DNA from: Sisyra terminalis
Lineage: Eukaryota > Arthropoda > Insecta > Neuroptera > Sisyridae
Length of the DNA: 64,000 nt
Reading direction: 5' to 3'
NCBI GenBank assembly: GCA_958496175.1
Contig: OY292276.1
Span: 57,797,080 to 57,861,079 of the forward strand
Part shown: one piece after another, positions 25,009-36,050 of the stretch
Numbering within the stretch: position 1 is the stretch's first letter
Layout of the letters: each line of letters opens with the position of its first letter
Notes under the pieces: generated by a model
Seen by the model: only the letters and a program-made list of their open reading frames with translations
What the model was told of the DNA's origin: nothing
Databases searched by the model: none
Made by a program: the position numbers and the translations under genes

Positions 25009-26191
25009 GGAAAATGCATTCATAAATAGAGAAAAAATTAACTTCTTATTAATTATCTTCTTATATCTCCAAATTGCTAAGTCCTATTTCTTTTTTTTGG
25101 CGGTTGAAACTTCGTTATTGTTGCAACAAAAACTGAAGTTCTTAAATTCATTGAAAATTTATATTTCCATTAATATTATAGGGGTTTTGTATTGCTATAA
25201 TGAATCTGATATATACAACTCCTGCATATGTAAGAAATGCATATGTTCTAGCTGATATTTTCCAGGCCAATTTTTCTTTTGTAATGAATGAAAAGTAAAT
25301 AGTAGCTCTCGCCTGCATGCAAGAATATATTGGTGGAAATTCCTTTTAATTTTCCTCAAAATTTTCCATAACAGTTTCCTCATTGTTGAAATTTTTCTTG
25401 AAAAATTTCATCCAACTTATTGACCATCAAACTTGTTTTTAACAAGCAAGTCCACTAAAAATTTTATATGAACTGTTTAAAATTTAAATACACTTACAAA
25501 TCAATAAAAATAATATTGAACTTTTCCGTTTTTGTCTATCGCATGCGGTTTCAATTGACGGCCTCGCACTTTACACTTTTAAAACCAAACATATCATAAA
25601 TATTTGGAACATTTCAGTTCAAGTATCGTCTACGACGATAACATTGATAGGTATATAGTGGAAAAAACTGACCATCGAATCAAGGTAACCTTGATCGATT
25701 TTATTGCTTTTTTTCCTCTCTGCTCTCTGATTAAAATTGGATAGGTAATATTCACGTTTAAGATGCGTTTTATATAATTCCATTGTTACTTTGTAATATA
25801 ATTGAAGCAGGGGGAAGAAAAACGATGGAATAATTGATTTGAATTTTCTGCAAAATAATGGGGACATGATTGATTTCAAGAGTTTTCTTTGCCGTTTGTT
25901 ATGTTTGTATATTAGTTTTTCGCTATTACAAAAAATATAAAAGAATATTATTAAATAGATCTTTAATTTTTAGTCAAAATTTATAGATAAATTCGAAAGT
26001 ATCAGCTATTACTTTAAGTTATTGGGCATTGTTAATAAGAAAAACATGTAAAAACTTCAATATTTATTTTATAGCAACCCAGAGGTAGACACTTGTAAGC
26101 ACCAAGATGTCTGCGGACATAAGGTTGGAAACCACTGCTTTAATTCAAAATATTTTCTTATAATATTAGCCCTAAATTGTTCGTAAGTGTT
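25009..26191. other. noncoding, nothing recognised
   Basis: There is no coding or repeat signature apart from TTGGAAACCACTG at 26.12 kb, which resembles an hAT MITE end without a partner. Confidence 0.35.
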
Positions 26192-26410
26192 TTCCATTCC
26201 TATCTAGAAAACCCCATACTATACGACTCCTACGGCTAAATAAAGACTTCAGAATATCATATGAGATCTGGAGTGCCATAAAGTAGTGTCTTCAGACTTC
26301 TTTTCTATAGTATTTTCACAGCAGAAGCCCCGATTAACGAGGAACCAACACTCCGGACCTTTATTGATGAAATTGAATTACAGAATGCTCTTAATTGCGC
26401 CCTAGAATAA
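26192..26410 (+). pseudogene. Jockey-type non-LTR reverse transcriptase fragment
   Basis: One continuous + strand frame with two internal stops reads FHSYLENPILYDSYG, then a stop, IKTSEYHMRSGVP, a stop, SSVFRLLFYSIFTAEAP and INEEPTLRTFIDEIELQ. This matches the palm region of Jockey-clade reverse transcriptases: an SYL.NR block, then AGVPQGSVLGPLLYxIFTAD, then TLxTFADD. The catalytic FADD has become FIDE and the Q of GVPQG is a stop. About 70 residues remain of a protein usually near 900, so the copy is dead and strongly truncated. Confidence 0.82.
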
Positions 26411-27480
26411 TAACCTCCGACTAATAGTTCAATACTGGTATTTGGTATTTTTTTAGACCTTTTTTTATTTGCCAGTTTAATTAGACAGAGTAAATATCGC
26501 AAGCAATCATTTGTAATATAACAAAATATTTTTTTTTTTGAATTGTGATCTTAATAAACATAATGCATCAATTGTACTATTATTAAGCCTAGAACATCCT
26601 AGAACAGCCTAGAACGTTTAGTGCAAAAAATGACGAGCTTTTGAAAACGCTTTTTCAGTACCTACGCTAGTTGATGGTTTTGTTAGTAAGACGCCAAATA
26701 CTTTCTTTAAGTATTAACTTCTAAATCTAAATCTTTTTTAGTGATCGATAACTCTAATTTTTACTAAACAGATATTCCTTTTTCACTTACAATACAAGTG
26801 TCAGTATCATCTTCGATAACTACCGAATTCTTTTAAATGTGGATAGGATTTTGGGATAAAAAATTTGAAGAAAATTTACCATATATTTGATCAGATTTGA
26901 ATTAATTAGTCCGTTTTCTTGTAAAGCGTAGTGGAAAGTTTAAAAATATTCTTGGAAGTACCGAAAAACCGGTATATAAATTTGTGAATTGTATTACGGA
27001 ATTGTACCAATGGTTCAAAATACCGATGTTTGGTATCCCAGTATAGCGGTATTGCAATCCCTAGTCCCAAATGCCATAACTTGTTCGAGAAGATTTTTTA
27101 TCCTGGAACTTCAAAGTTAAGAAAAATTAGTTAAAACTCCCCTTATGTTTTCTTTGTTCAGAAGGGAAAACGGAGGATTTCTTATGTATGTATGTTTTTA
27201 AAATATTTTTTCTATTGTAACAGTTGTTATATACTTTTGAAAGGGGTTTATATAAGTACACATTAAAACATGTTAATTAATGTCAGATATTGAAATTTTT
27301 AAATAGGTGATTTGTATGCCAGATTTAAACATTTAACTCCAAAATAGATCAAATAGACGTATAATTTAAGTATATAACGACAACAGAAGCATGTAAAAAT
27401 GGAATTAAAACGCCTAGTAGCGAATATTTTGAGGTCAAAGAAGTAAATTTATTGAATAATTAATGCTTTCTTTACTTTTG
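26411..27480. other. noncoding; hAT-type end near 27.06 kb
   Basis: There is no gene. TACCGGTATA-rich sequence at 26.96-27.06 kb ending TATTGCAATCCCTAG resembles the terminal region of an hAT element (reading CTAGGGATTGCAATACCG inward). I could not place its other end. Near 26.59 kb CCTAGAAC is repeated three times at 10-bp spacing. Confidence 0.4.
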
Positions 27481-27504
27481 GTAGGAACCCACATTTTTTC
27501 GCAC

Positions 27505-27546
27505 ATGTTTTTGCCCTAAATGAATACATTTAGCTTCTTCAGGGAC
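27505..27546 (-). ncRNA. decayed hammerhead-like motif, family D
   Basis: Minus strand CUGAAGA (27542-27536) is followed by a strong stem CUAAAUG/CAUUUAG with loop UAUU, but the expected GAAA reads GCAAAAA. A palindromic ACAUGU follows, in the place where stem III lies in the other families. This looks like a dead member of a fourth ribozyme-bearing family. Confidence 0.5.
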
Positions 27547-27680
27547 TTTAATTTTTTTTCCAAACGAATTAGAAGACCCAACTAATGCTTGCATTTTTAA
27601 ATTTTTTGAAATATTGGACACGTAATTACATTTAATAATATTAGCATCTATATTAAACGCCTAAGTGCCATAAAGCTCTG

Positions 27681-28235
27681 TTAATAATCTTCAAAAGTTT
27701 TCCAGTCTTCAATAGTATATTTGGTTGTCAATTCTGAAGTTATACTTTTATAACTCGAATTTGAAGTACATACATAGTATGTAATATCCATTTTTATTAT
27801 TTTCTTGTTTTGCAATGCCCAATGATAAAATTCAGTCCATTCTTCTAAAATAATTTTTGGTTTCACAGAAATTTTTTTGTAGCATTGCAGCTCTGGATTT
27901 CTGTCCATAGATCATTTAATTAGTAAATCATTTAATTTATTTAAAAATTGAGAAATAAGTAAACGATCTTCTAAAGTATGTTCTTCTTTAATTATGGAAT
28001 TGGTAGATTCAATTCTATTGTTTCTACTGGGCTAGCCTAATGCTGCATTTTCGAACCAATTTAGACATCATTTTAGCCACGTAGTATTAAAATAATTAAT
28101 TAATTCCAGAACAGTTTTTTTCCACTTTTCTACGAAAAGTGTTGCTGCCTTTACAAAAGTTTGGGGTAAAGTTCCTTTAAGGTCAGTCAACGTTGCATTT
28201 TCTACTTGGTTTTTTATTTCATTCCCGATTTTTTT
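27681..28235 (-). pseudogene. MULE (Mutator-like) transposase C-terminal remnant
   Basis: On the minus strand, read with three internal stops, the frame gives EIKNQVENATLTDLKGTLPQ, FVEKWKKTVLELINYFNTTW, NWFENAALG, then NNRIESTNSIIKEEHTLEDR, LISQFLNKL, and after a stop the 75-codon piece MDRNPELQCYKKISVKPKI through YYVCTSNSS. The NNxIESTNxxIKxxHTLxxR block is characteristic of the region after the catalytic domain of MULE-type transposases found in insects. The catalytic part is missing. No terminal inverted repeats were found around it. Confidence 0.65.
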
Positions 28236-28789
28236 ATTAATTCAATTCTAATATGGTATACTGTTCTCTTTTGTGGCTAAATCTTCATTATGAATTGATT
28301 TATTTACAAATTAAATCAAATACAAAGTAGAAAATAAATCGTTGCCAGATTTGACTGATCTAAATGGGACTTTAACCAATAAATTTGTTGGATATATCAA
28401 TATAAATTTTAATTTATAACTAAAAAAAAACGTTTTAATTTGACCGGTTAATTGCAAATCATTAAAATTTTTACCAACTTATTATAATATTAAGATGTTG
28501 TTATTCGTATTTAAAGTAATTTTATTTTATATGGTAGTAAATTAAACTTTAATGCTGTTAAATAACCATTGTTACATTTTTTTCATACATAGATGTCCAA
28601 TGTAATATTTTTCTGTACATATAACTAAAGAACTGTACCCTCTTATTATCTGACCTTAAAACACACTTTTTTGTCGTGATTTTCACCTTTTCAATTATTT
28701 TTCCGTTATAAAAATTTTTTTATAGACTAATTTTCCTAAAAGAAATCGTTTTTTTCACAAAATTCTTACAAAATTTTTGGACAAACGAT
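28236..28789. other. noncoding, nothing recognised
   Basis: This could include the decayed upstream part of the MULE transposase, but no readable frame persists. Confidence 0.35.
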
Positions 28790-29262
28790 TTGTGTTCACC
28801 AAAAAACTGGAAAATTTGCGGAGAATATATGTCCAATTTTTAACTTGAACTATTGCCTAATATTTTTAAAAATCTAAAAAAGTTATATATTGTAGAATGA
28901 TGATAGAGGATTATATAGAAAAAAAAACTAAGGAATACCAAACGATATTGGCTTAAAAAACAAAATTGAAAAAATAAATCGTATTTTTAACAATGATCGA
29001 TCGATCTGATTCATGAGCGAATTTTTTTCGGAATACTACTTAGTGATATCCTGAAACTCATAAGTACTTTTTCCGGTATTATCAAACAGTTTTAGAGAAT
29101 ATTGAATTTGAAAAAAAAATATTTTTATTTTTTACCCAACAACGCTTCATATTTTAGAGTTGAAACTTGGCTGAGATGTTGTCCATACTGTAAGGTATTT
29201 TCAGGAAAAAAATTAGCCCCATTGGAATGGGGGCATTTTAGACTATATTATCTGACGAGGGC
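28790..29262. repeat. single arm of the TTAA foldback family
   Basis: It matches the right arm of the 36.05-37.45 kb foldback: CCTAATATTTTTAAAAA, TGATCGATCGATCTGATTCA, GAGCGAATTTTT, then AGTTGAAACTTGGCTGAGAT and GTTGTCCATACTGTAAGG. It ends inside the arm (after GACGAGGGCC) without the terminal CCCTCTA. It is a truncated solo arm. Confidence 0.8.
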
Positions 29263-30040
29263 CTTGATGCAAAATTTGGATCCAACTCATTACTTATACA
29301 ATAAATCACAAAGTGCAAAAGGAAATATTAAATTCAAGGCAAAAAATTCAATTAGAATTTGATTTAGATTAAAAAATATCATTGTTAATGCTTCAGTTGA
29401 TGTAGTTAAGCTTTTTCTTTCGTTGCGCAAATTGATTCTGCGCAACATTCGCATTGAGCTTTTGCCGGTGTAGGTTGTGAACAATTGAGTTAGAAGCGTT
29501 TGAGCACTTCTCATGATTGGTTGGTTCCGATGTTGTGCGTCGACGTCGCGGCGTCTTAAGTGGCGGAAAACCACGCGTCGCATATCAAACTATGCACTTT
29601 TCATTCGATTGTTGTAATGCATAGCATTGTTGTTTCATAAATATGCCTATACTCTTCACTGTAAATATCTATGATTTTTTTAATCAATAAATATAAAAAA
29701 TTGTTCGGTTTTTTGCTTTCAAAATTGTGTTAGTGTAAATACTATCGGATATCAGTGTTAAAGTAAGTTTTTATAACTTTTAAATTATTTTACTTTTTCA
29801 AAGTTCTTTACCATTTTTTGTTAATTGATCTGAAGAAAAAGCATTTTTAAAAATTTCTATCAACGTTTTTTCTAAGTTTACAAACCAATGCACAAATATA
29901 ACCCCGAAAAAATCAATCATACTTTCTTCTTCCCATTTTTATCTGGTTTTAGAGTCTTATTCTTGTGTCGTTGATTTATTTTTATTTACTCAAATACCTT
30001 GTTGGGTTTTTTAGGTCCTTTTTCCCAAAATTACAAACAA
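29263..30040. other. noncoding; less AT-rich segment at 29.40-29.60 kb
   Basis: After the solo foldback arm comes a CpG-containing segment (GTTGCGCAAATTGATTCTGC, TGCGTCGACGTCGCGGCGTC). A 97-codon minus strand frame spans it, arginine-rich and without a known domain. It could be internal sequence of a longer relative of the foldback family, or unique host DNA. Confidence 0.3.
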
Positions 30041-30569
30041 AAGACAATTCAGGTTATTTAAGATCTTTTTGTTTTTTGTTTTTTATTTAATATTTTTATT
30101 ATTCAATTAGCTACGTTTCGTTACTAATCGTAACTTCTTCAGGCTTCTATAAAAAATTAAAATAATTACAAAATATGTCAATTATACATAAATTTCAAAA
30201 CTAATATAATATACATATAATATAGATCATATAAAATATTTGTAATTAAATAATAATAACTAACTCAAAATTTCAAAATATGACAAATATTTTAAGAGAT
30301 ATTGTTATAAATAATTAAATATATAATAATAAAATTAATTAATAAAATACCTTGATTCAAAAAATAAAATATTTTTAATTTAAATTCAATAAATAAATAA
30401 AAATTAAAAAATTACTCACTCTACCCATACACATTACATATAAATTCAGTGCCGCCTAATAAGCCCAACTAAGTTGGGCAATAATAAAAAAAAATAGATA
30501 AAACAAAAATAAAAATAAAAAACAAATAAAACAAAAAGATCTTAAATAACCTGAATTGTCTTCTTATTT
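30041..30569 (-). mobile_element. Penelope-like/retrozyme-like unit, family B, copy 2
   Basis: The ends are inverted repeats of about 50 bp: AAGACAATTCAGGTTATTTA on the left and the same sequence read inward from the right. A hammerhead ribozyme on the minus strand lies next to the left repeat. The middle is AT-rich without a frame. Outside the right end, GAGATCTGAATTTTATCATC is also found inverted beside the 32.6 kb copy, so the original unit was probably longer. Confidence 0.72.
30108..30147 (-). ncRNA. hammerhead ribozyme, family B (core intact)
   Basis: Minus strand CUGAAGA (30142-30136), stem II GUUAC/GUAAC with loop GAUUA, GAAA (30119-30116), stem III ACGU, cleavage triplet GUA. AGC before the core pairs GCU after the cleavage site as stem I. 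Confidence 0.82.
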
Positions 30570-30609
30570 AAAAAATATAAAAACTGAGATCTGAATTTTA
30601 TCATCTATT

Positions 30610-32461
30610 ACAAACAGAGAATTTGAAATTTTTGGTTTTCACGAATTTTATTTTGTAGGAGGGAAAGAGCAACTACTCTGGTACTCCAGCTTTTAATTTA
30701 TGTAAAATAAATTGTACTGTTAATGGACCAATAAAGAATTTTATATTTATTTACTCAAATTTGCCATTATATTAACGTGACCAATGTCTGATATCTAAAT
30801 GACTTAAACTTGCGGAAATATAATTATGTGGCCTTGAATAAAATGTGCAGAAAACTATTGAAAAGTTTTAAGGGAAACTAAATAAAAATTTGATAAAAGA
30901 AAAATGTTTTTTTCTACATTCGCAATGCTAATAGTTTTCAAAAACCTTCATGAATGTCAATTTTAATTAACAAATTAATTAATTTGTCATAAACGAAATA
31001 AATTTCAACACAAACCATTACCATATTGGATTTTTTTGGAAAAATATAAACTAAAATTCTTATTGGCTAATCGCCATCGGGTCAATTATTTTGTTTATGA
31101 GACATAATCTAAACAAAACAGTTGAGCACGAAAGATTTGTTTAAAATCTTCTTCTGTTTGTTTTGTTTGCGCTATTCGCCAACGTTTTCCTTTTTTATTT
31201 TATTTATTTTTGTAATTATTTTCGCAGTGGTTGCCAGTATTATTATTTTATCAATGCCAATGATCAATTTGTTATGTTTTTGCTTGTAAAAGTTTACCAT
31301 ATTATTTTGTTGTCGTGGTATTTTTATTCCGTTGTACAGCTGATTTAATCATAAAGGTATAGGTTGTTTAAACTTTGACTGGAAACAACAATCAATATTT
31401 GGTATAAAAATTTGGAAATTAAATCATCAGATTTTTAGTAGTAGTATGGATTAAAAATGGGGTGAATTTTTGAATTAAGAGTACCTGATCTGATGCATTT
31501 CTAGGTATTTGATTGATTTACTAATGAGTATTGGGTTTTCCAGACCAAATTCTTTTACCGATTGCCCTATTATTATTTCAGCAATTTTGGTAGAATAGTT
31601 AGACGTAAATATTTTTGACTTCCATTTGTTAGAAATCGGTTTTAATTGACCATATCTAACGGATTTTTTAATGGATAAAGAACATTATTAAAGTGAGGAA
31701 AAACTAATATTTATTGTAGAAAGATTTATATTTCTGCAGAAAAAAAAGCTTTATAAAGATAATTGTGCAAATCGTCGCTACACTTGCGAAGTTCTATATC
31801 TGTATTTTTATAATTTTTAAGTAATAATGGATAATGTTTTCAGATGTTTTAATTTAATTGAATACGGTCGAAGTGATTTAGTTAAGGAGCATATTTTCTT
31901 AGCCTTCTTGGATGGTTATATTTAAAGCCAATTGTAGCCAATCACAGAGCTTTTTATAAACTATAAATTACGTAAATTTTCATTGATTGGCCAAACGCAA
32001 AACTATTTTTTCCCATAAGAAATAACATTGTAATTTTTCTACTAAAAACCTATTTTCTGTGAAAACGAAGGGAAAACTCGCAAATTGGTATATGTGTAAA
32101 TAGTATATAAATTCTTTTAATACAACATGTTGAGTAAAAATATTTTATAAATTGCATTAAAATGTTGAATTTATGTCCTTTTGTTTATTAAATAATATAT
32201 TTCTTACTGTTGCTTCAAAAACTTACGAAAATTTCATACAGACGAGATGAGAGTTCGAAAACAATGGATATACTTATAGGTATTTAGTGACGTCACATTC
32301 CATTTATTGAAACCGAGATATTAACAGATCATTGAGTGGTTGTCATAAAAACAATTAAAATTTACCCAATTTTCACATTTTCCGCCACGAAAAACATTTT
32401 TAAACCCTAAAAATTACACTTATTTTTTTTTCTTTGGAATACAGGTTTATTGCATTAATAA
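30610..32461. other. noncoding, nothing recognised
   Basis: This is AT-rich sequence with no gene or shared repeat. The longest + strand frame (31163-31348) is a hydrophobic AT-driven artefact. Confidence 0.4.
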
Positions 32462-32575
32462 ATTTTCATTAATCATTTCGATACTAAATCTATTAATACA
32501 AATAAGGAAAACTGTTTTTCCAAACGGTCAAACTATAATTACAATTTAAAGCATGATCCAATAATTAATTTTCTA
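32462..32575. repeat. left ~114-bp direct repeat flanking family B copy 3
   Basis: ATTTTCATTAATCATTTCGA through AACTGTTTTTCCAAACG to AATTAATTTTCTA recurs on the other side of the element (32945-33058) with scattered differences. Its length and divergence fit an old tandem duplication with the element in between, rather than an ordinary short target duplication. Confidence 0.8.
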
Positions 32576-32944
32576 TAAATTTTCATTAATAGATGATAAA
32601 ATTCAGATCTCAACTCTTATATTTTTTAAATAAGAAGAAAATTCAGGTTATTTAAGATCTTTTTGTTTTTTATTTAATATTTTTATTGTTCAATTAGTTA
32701 CGTTTCGTTACTAATCGTAACTTCCTCAGGCTTCTATAACAAGTTAAAATAATTACAAAATATGTCAATCATACATAAATTTCAAAATTATAATAATATA
32801 CATTTAATATAGATCATATAAAATATTTGTAATTAAATAATATTAACTAACTCAAAATTTCAAAATATATTATATAAAAAATATTAAAAAAAAATAAAAA
32901 ACAAAAAGATCTTAAATAACCTGAATTTTCTTCTTATTTAAAAC
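32576..32944 (-). mobile_element. Penelope-like/retrozyme-like unit, family B, copy 3
   Basis: Inverted ends AAATAAGAAGAAAATTCAGG (from about 32627) and its reverse complement (to about 32940) enclose a minus strand hammerhead and AT-rich sequence. Outside the left end is TAGATGATAAAATTCAGATC, the inverted counterpart of the right flank of copy 2. No protein is encoded. Confidence 0.72.
32695..32734 (-). ncRNA. hammerhead ribozyme, family B (core intact)
   Basis: Minus strand CUGAGGA (32729-32723), stem II GUUAC/GUAAC with loop GAUUA, GAAA (32706-32703), stem III ACGU and cleavage triplet GUA. One base of stem I differs from copy 2 (ACU for GCU), which weakens the first stem I pair. Confidence 0.78.
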
Positions 32945-33058
32945 ATTTTCATTAATCATTTCGATACTAAATCAATTAATACCAACAAGAAAAACTGTTT
33001 TTCCAAACGATTAAACTATAATTGCAATTTGAAGCAAGATCGAGTAATTAATTTTCTA
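32945..33058. repeat. right ~114-bp direct repeat flanking family B copy 3
   Basis: This is the counterpart of the left repeat. It differs at roughly one base in ten (for example CAATTAATACCAAC for CTATTAATACAAAT). Confidence 0.8.
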
Positions 33059-34185
33059 ATGATTTAAAAGATATTTACTAGGCTGGAAAACAGGGAAAAT
33101 TATTTTAATTTTTACGGAAACCTTTATTTTCGCAATTATTCAAATTACCTCAGAAATTTGAGGAAAAGTATAGTTAATAGTTTTCCGATAGTTCGAAATT
33201 GTTGACTAGAGCGAAAAATAAGAAAAAGCTATAGAAAGATAAGGCATAATAATGGAAAATCGGCGCCAGTAAGGTATATGGACAATTTTCGTAAGATAAG
33301 TTTATAGTCCAAGTTTTTGCTTCCTATGTCCTTTTAATTGCAAATAAATCGAAAAAAACTAACAAATAAGAATTTTTTTTTTTCCATCAATTAGTGATCC
33401 AATTTGGCTAAAATTTGGACATATGAAAGTATATAAAGGCTTTACTCAGAAAAAATAAAAGTTTTTAAGATTCGTTATAACTATTTGAAGTAGATGATTT
33501 CTCTACTTTTCTGCTCAGATGATTAATTGTAAAATGATTTCTAAACGGTAAATAATCATATCGTTTTTTTAAAATTTTATAAAATAAAATATACCTGGCC
33601 TCACTAAACTTCTAATATTTAAATGGTTTCAATCATTAACATTTAGTGCGTGGGATTTTGAAGTTTCTTTACTGTGACGTCATTTTAAATGCCGGGCCAA
33701 TAGGAGCTCGTTTTAGGTTGAATTTAATGATTTTTTTTTGTAGTTTTAAGTGAATATTTCTTAGATTTTATCTAGTAAAGTATATGTTCAATTTTTAGAA
33801 CATATGTGTATTATTCAGGCATATTTGATGTATCTTATCCTTCACCATATTGATGTCCCTTTTCTATTCTAACAGTAAAGTGCTATCTTGGATATGCTGT
33901 GTCTGGGTTTTGGTGCATAACTTGGAACGTTTTGGTCCAAAATTGAATCCCCAAATGCTTTTAAAAAATATTCCACCATTGAAACTTCTCATGGCCTCTT
34001 CTTGAAGACTTTGGCGTTCCTATAATTACCTGCAAGTTTTTGTCTTGAAAAAAAAAACGACCCCAGTATTAAGATTTGGGAGGTTTTTGCCTCTCACTTG
34101 GTTCTGCATTTGTCAATAACTGAATATTCTCTTCAATTCATTTGGCAGTCTTTAAAAACTTTTTTAAAAACTTTTTTAACTGTTA
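33059..34185. other. noncoding, nothing firmly recognised
   Basis: The 33.84-34.06 kb part is less AT-rich and might be an unidentified decayed coding fragment, but no frame gives a recognisable motif. Confidence 0.3.
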
Positions 34186-34330
34186 TCTTACCGTCGCTTT
34201 ATAATTACTAACATTTTAAGCGACTCTAGGGTTGATAAAAATCCGTAATTGAGAAATATCGAAAATTTGCTCGATAAACGAATCAAACCCAACATCTACC
34301 AGTAGGCTTAAACTTTTGTGATAGAAACCC
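34186..34330 (-). mobile_element. possible tRNA-derived SINE, copy 1
   Basis: Read on the minus strand it holds GGGTTTGATTCG (34290-34279), close to a Pol III B box, then TCAATTACGG, CCCTAGAGTCGCTTAAA and TTATAAAGCGACGG. The same series occurs at 62.90-63.05 kb. A degenerate A-box-like AGTTTAAGCC lies upstream. There is no poly(A) tail or clear target duplication, so the class is tentative. Confidence 0.45.
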
Positions 34331-35500
34331 GAATTAATAATAATTCGATATTATTATTCATAAATATAAAAAAATAAAAGCCTAATTGAGAAAAAAAATA
34401 TAAAAAATTTTTTGGATTAATGTTAGAAACCTCTTCTTTTTTATTTTGGAAAATATCAGTAATAATAAGACATCAGTATATCAGTAATAAGACATTTTTT
34501 TTTGTAACTTTGATGACGTCATAAGGGTAAACTATTGCTAACCAAAAAATCCCGTAACCCAATAGATAAGTTTACAATATTTGGACTTTAAACTATTTAG
34601 TTTAGAATTTATAATTGAAAATAGCTTTTCAAAAATTTGGGGTGCAAAAAACAATTTTATCAACTTAAAATAATTTTCGGTGGGTCCAGCAGTGATTTTA
34701 TACGTAGAGTCGTACATTCCTAATGATGCAGGGAAGCATTTCCAGGAATGTGATGACTTTTTAATTTCAAACCCATTAGAAAAACAAATTGTTGACACCC
34801 ACTGGATCTTACTTTCGCCCATTATCACCCACTACTTTCATTTGTTTTTTACCTCTGTTCCTCTTCGAAATTTTATACTTGAAATATTTTGCAGTCCCTT
34901 ATCACTTCTTCAGCTCGTTATTATTTGTTGTCAGACTGATCTCAAAAATTGTACGTATTATTCTTATCGTCATATTACTTAATCTACAATAAATAATGAT
35001 TAGAAATATCTTATCGTGCATTATTAAGTCAGCCATTTTGATGTTAAGCTTTCAAGTGGCCCATTGAAAATAGTATACCTATGTGGTTATTGTTTGTTCA
35101 AATTGTAATCGGTCGATTTTTAGAAGCAGTTTCGGGATTTTTCTTGGGAAATATCAAAGTTTTTTTAAATTATGAAGGGAAGGGGAAACAGTATTTTAAC
35201 TTTAGTTTCACTAAACAAATAAAAATTTAATGCTTCGGAAATAATTTAAGGCCATAAGTGTAACACTTATTAGGTGAGTTAATATGAAACCGAAACTTGC
35301 CAATAAGTGGTACTGGCGGCCAATAGATGAACTGCAAAACCATGTCATAGAAGCAAATTTTATTTTGATATTTGACAAACATTTTTAATTCGCCAAAGTG
35401 TAAATTTCCCACGACTTCATAAATTTAAATCGTATGGAACATATTGAGTTTTGTACCTAAAAAGTACGATTCATGGATAGAATTAATTTTCAATTTCCGT
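34331..35500. other. noncoding, nothing recognised
   Basis: Overlapping frames of about 100 codons at 34.54-34.98 kb lie on opposite strands and neither shows a known motif; I do not accept them as genes. Confidence 0.35.
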
Positions 35501-36047
35501 TTAAACAAAAACTTGTGCAGAATTGCATCAACTGTCGAAGTCTGCATTGAGCATGGTCTTAGAAAATTTCAGTGTTTTTAGGGGTTTTAAAAAATTTTAA
35601 ATGGCAATATTGACGTGGAGAACGAAGATCAAGGAAGACAACTGAAAAAGTTTGAATTCATCGAATTCTAAGAAATGTTGGATGGAAATGGTAGTTACTA
35701 AAGGCGACAGCAACTTGCAATTGTGGATTTGAACCAAGCTTTAACGCAAAAAATTGCCAGAATATCAAAATAGGCAATCCGAAGTGATCTTAATGCATAG
35801 TAATTCCCCTGGCTACTCAGAAAAACGAGTGAAAGATATGATAGAGACATTCAATTTGGAAATACTTTCGCATTAAATTTCTTCCCCAGATTTGGTTCCT
35901 TCATACAATTACTTATTAACATCTATGGTACACGTACTTGTTCAGCAGTACTTCACTTCTTACGATCTACAAAAGCAACTGGATAATGGGTTTTTGCTTA
36001 AAAGATTAACATTTTTTTGGCATGGAAAAGTGGCAAAAATGGATAGT
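35501..36047 (+). pseudogene. decayed mariner transposase, split by an insertion
   Basis: The first part, with stops and indels, reads HGLRKFQCF, NGNIDVENEDQGRQLKKFEF and LDGNGSY, matching the mariner helix-turn-helix and linker (NGxFDVxDxxRxGxPKKFE, LLDEDSxQTQ). After an internal deletion that removes the first catalytic Asp comes one frame of 88 codons with one stop: ILMHSNSPGYSEKRVKDMIE, TFNLEILSH, SSPDLVPSYNYLLTSMVHVL, FTSYDLQKQLDN, FFWHG. This corresponds to HDNARPH...SPDLAPSDYHLF...FxSYDEVKKWLD. Both later catalytic Asp residues are lost (HDN to HSN, PSD to PSY). The end reads EKWQKWIVN in another frame and stops at a TTAA where a 1.4-kb foldback entered. AATGAAAATTTTCC after the insertion (37451 onward) may be the continuation. 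Confidence 0.85.
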
Positions 36048-36050
36048 TAA

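Noticed and set aside
29290..29583. 97-codon arginine-rich minus strand frame as a gene
   Set aside because: No recognisable domain, it begins next to a truncated repeat arm, and its basic composition follows from local GC content.
34900..34920. CUGAAGA on the minus strand near 34.91 kb as a tenth ribozyme
   Set aside because: No stem II can form after it and no GAAA follows at the right distance.
34538..34992. Three overlapping frames of 67-100 codons
   Set aside because: They lie on opposing strands with no known motif; probably chance in a slightly less AT-rich patch.
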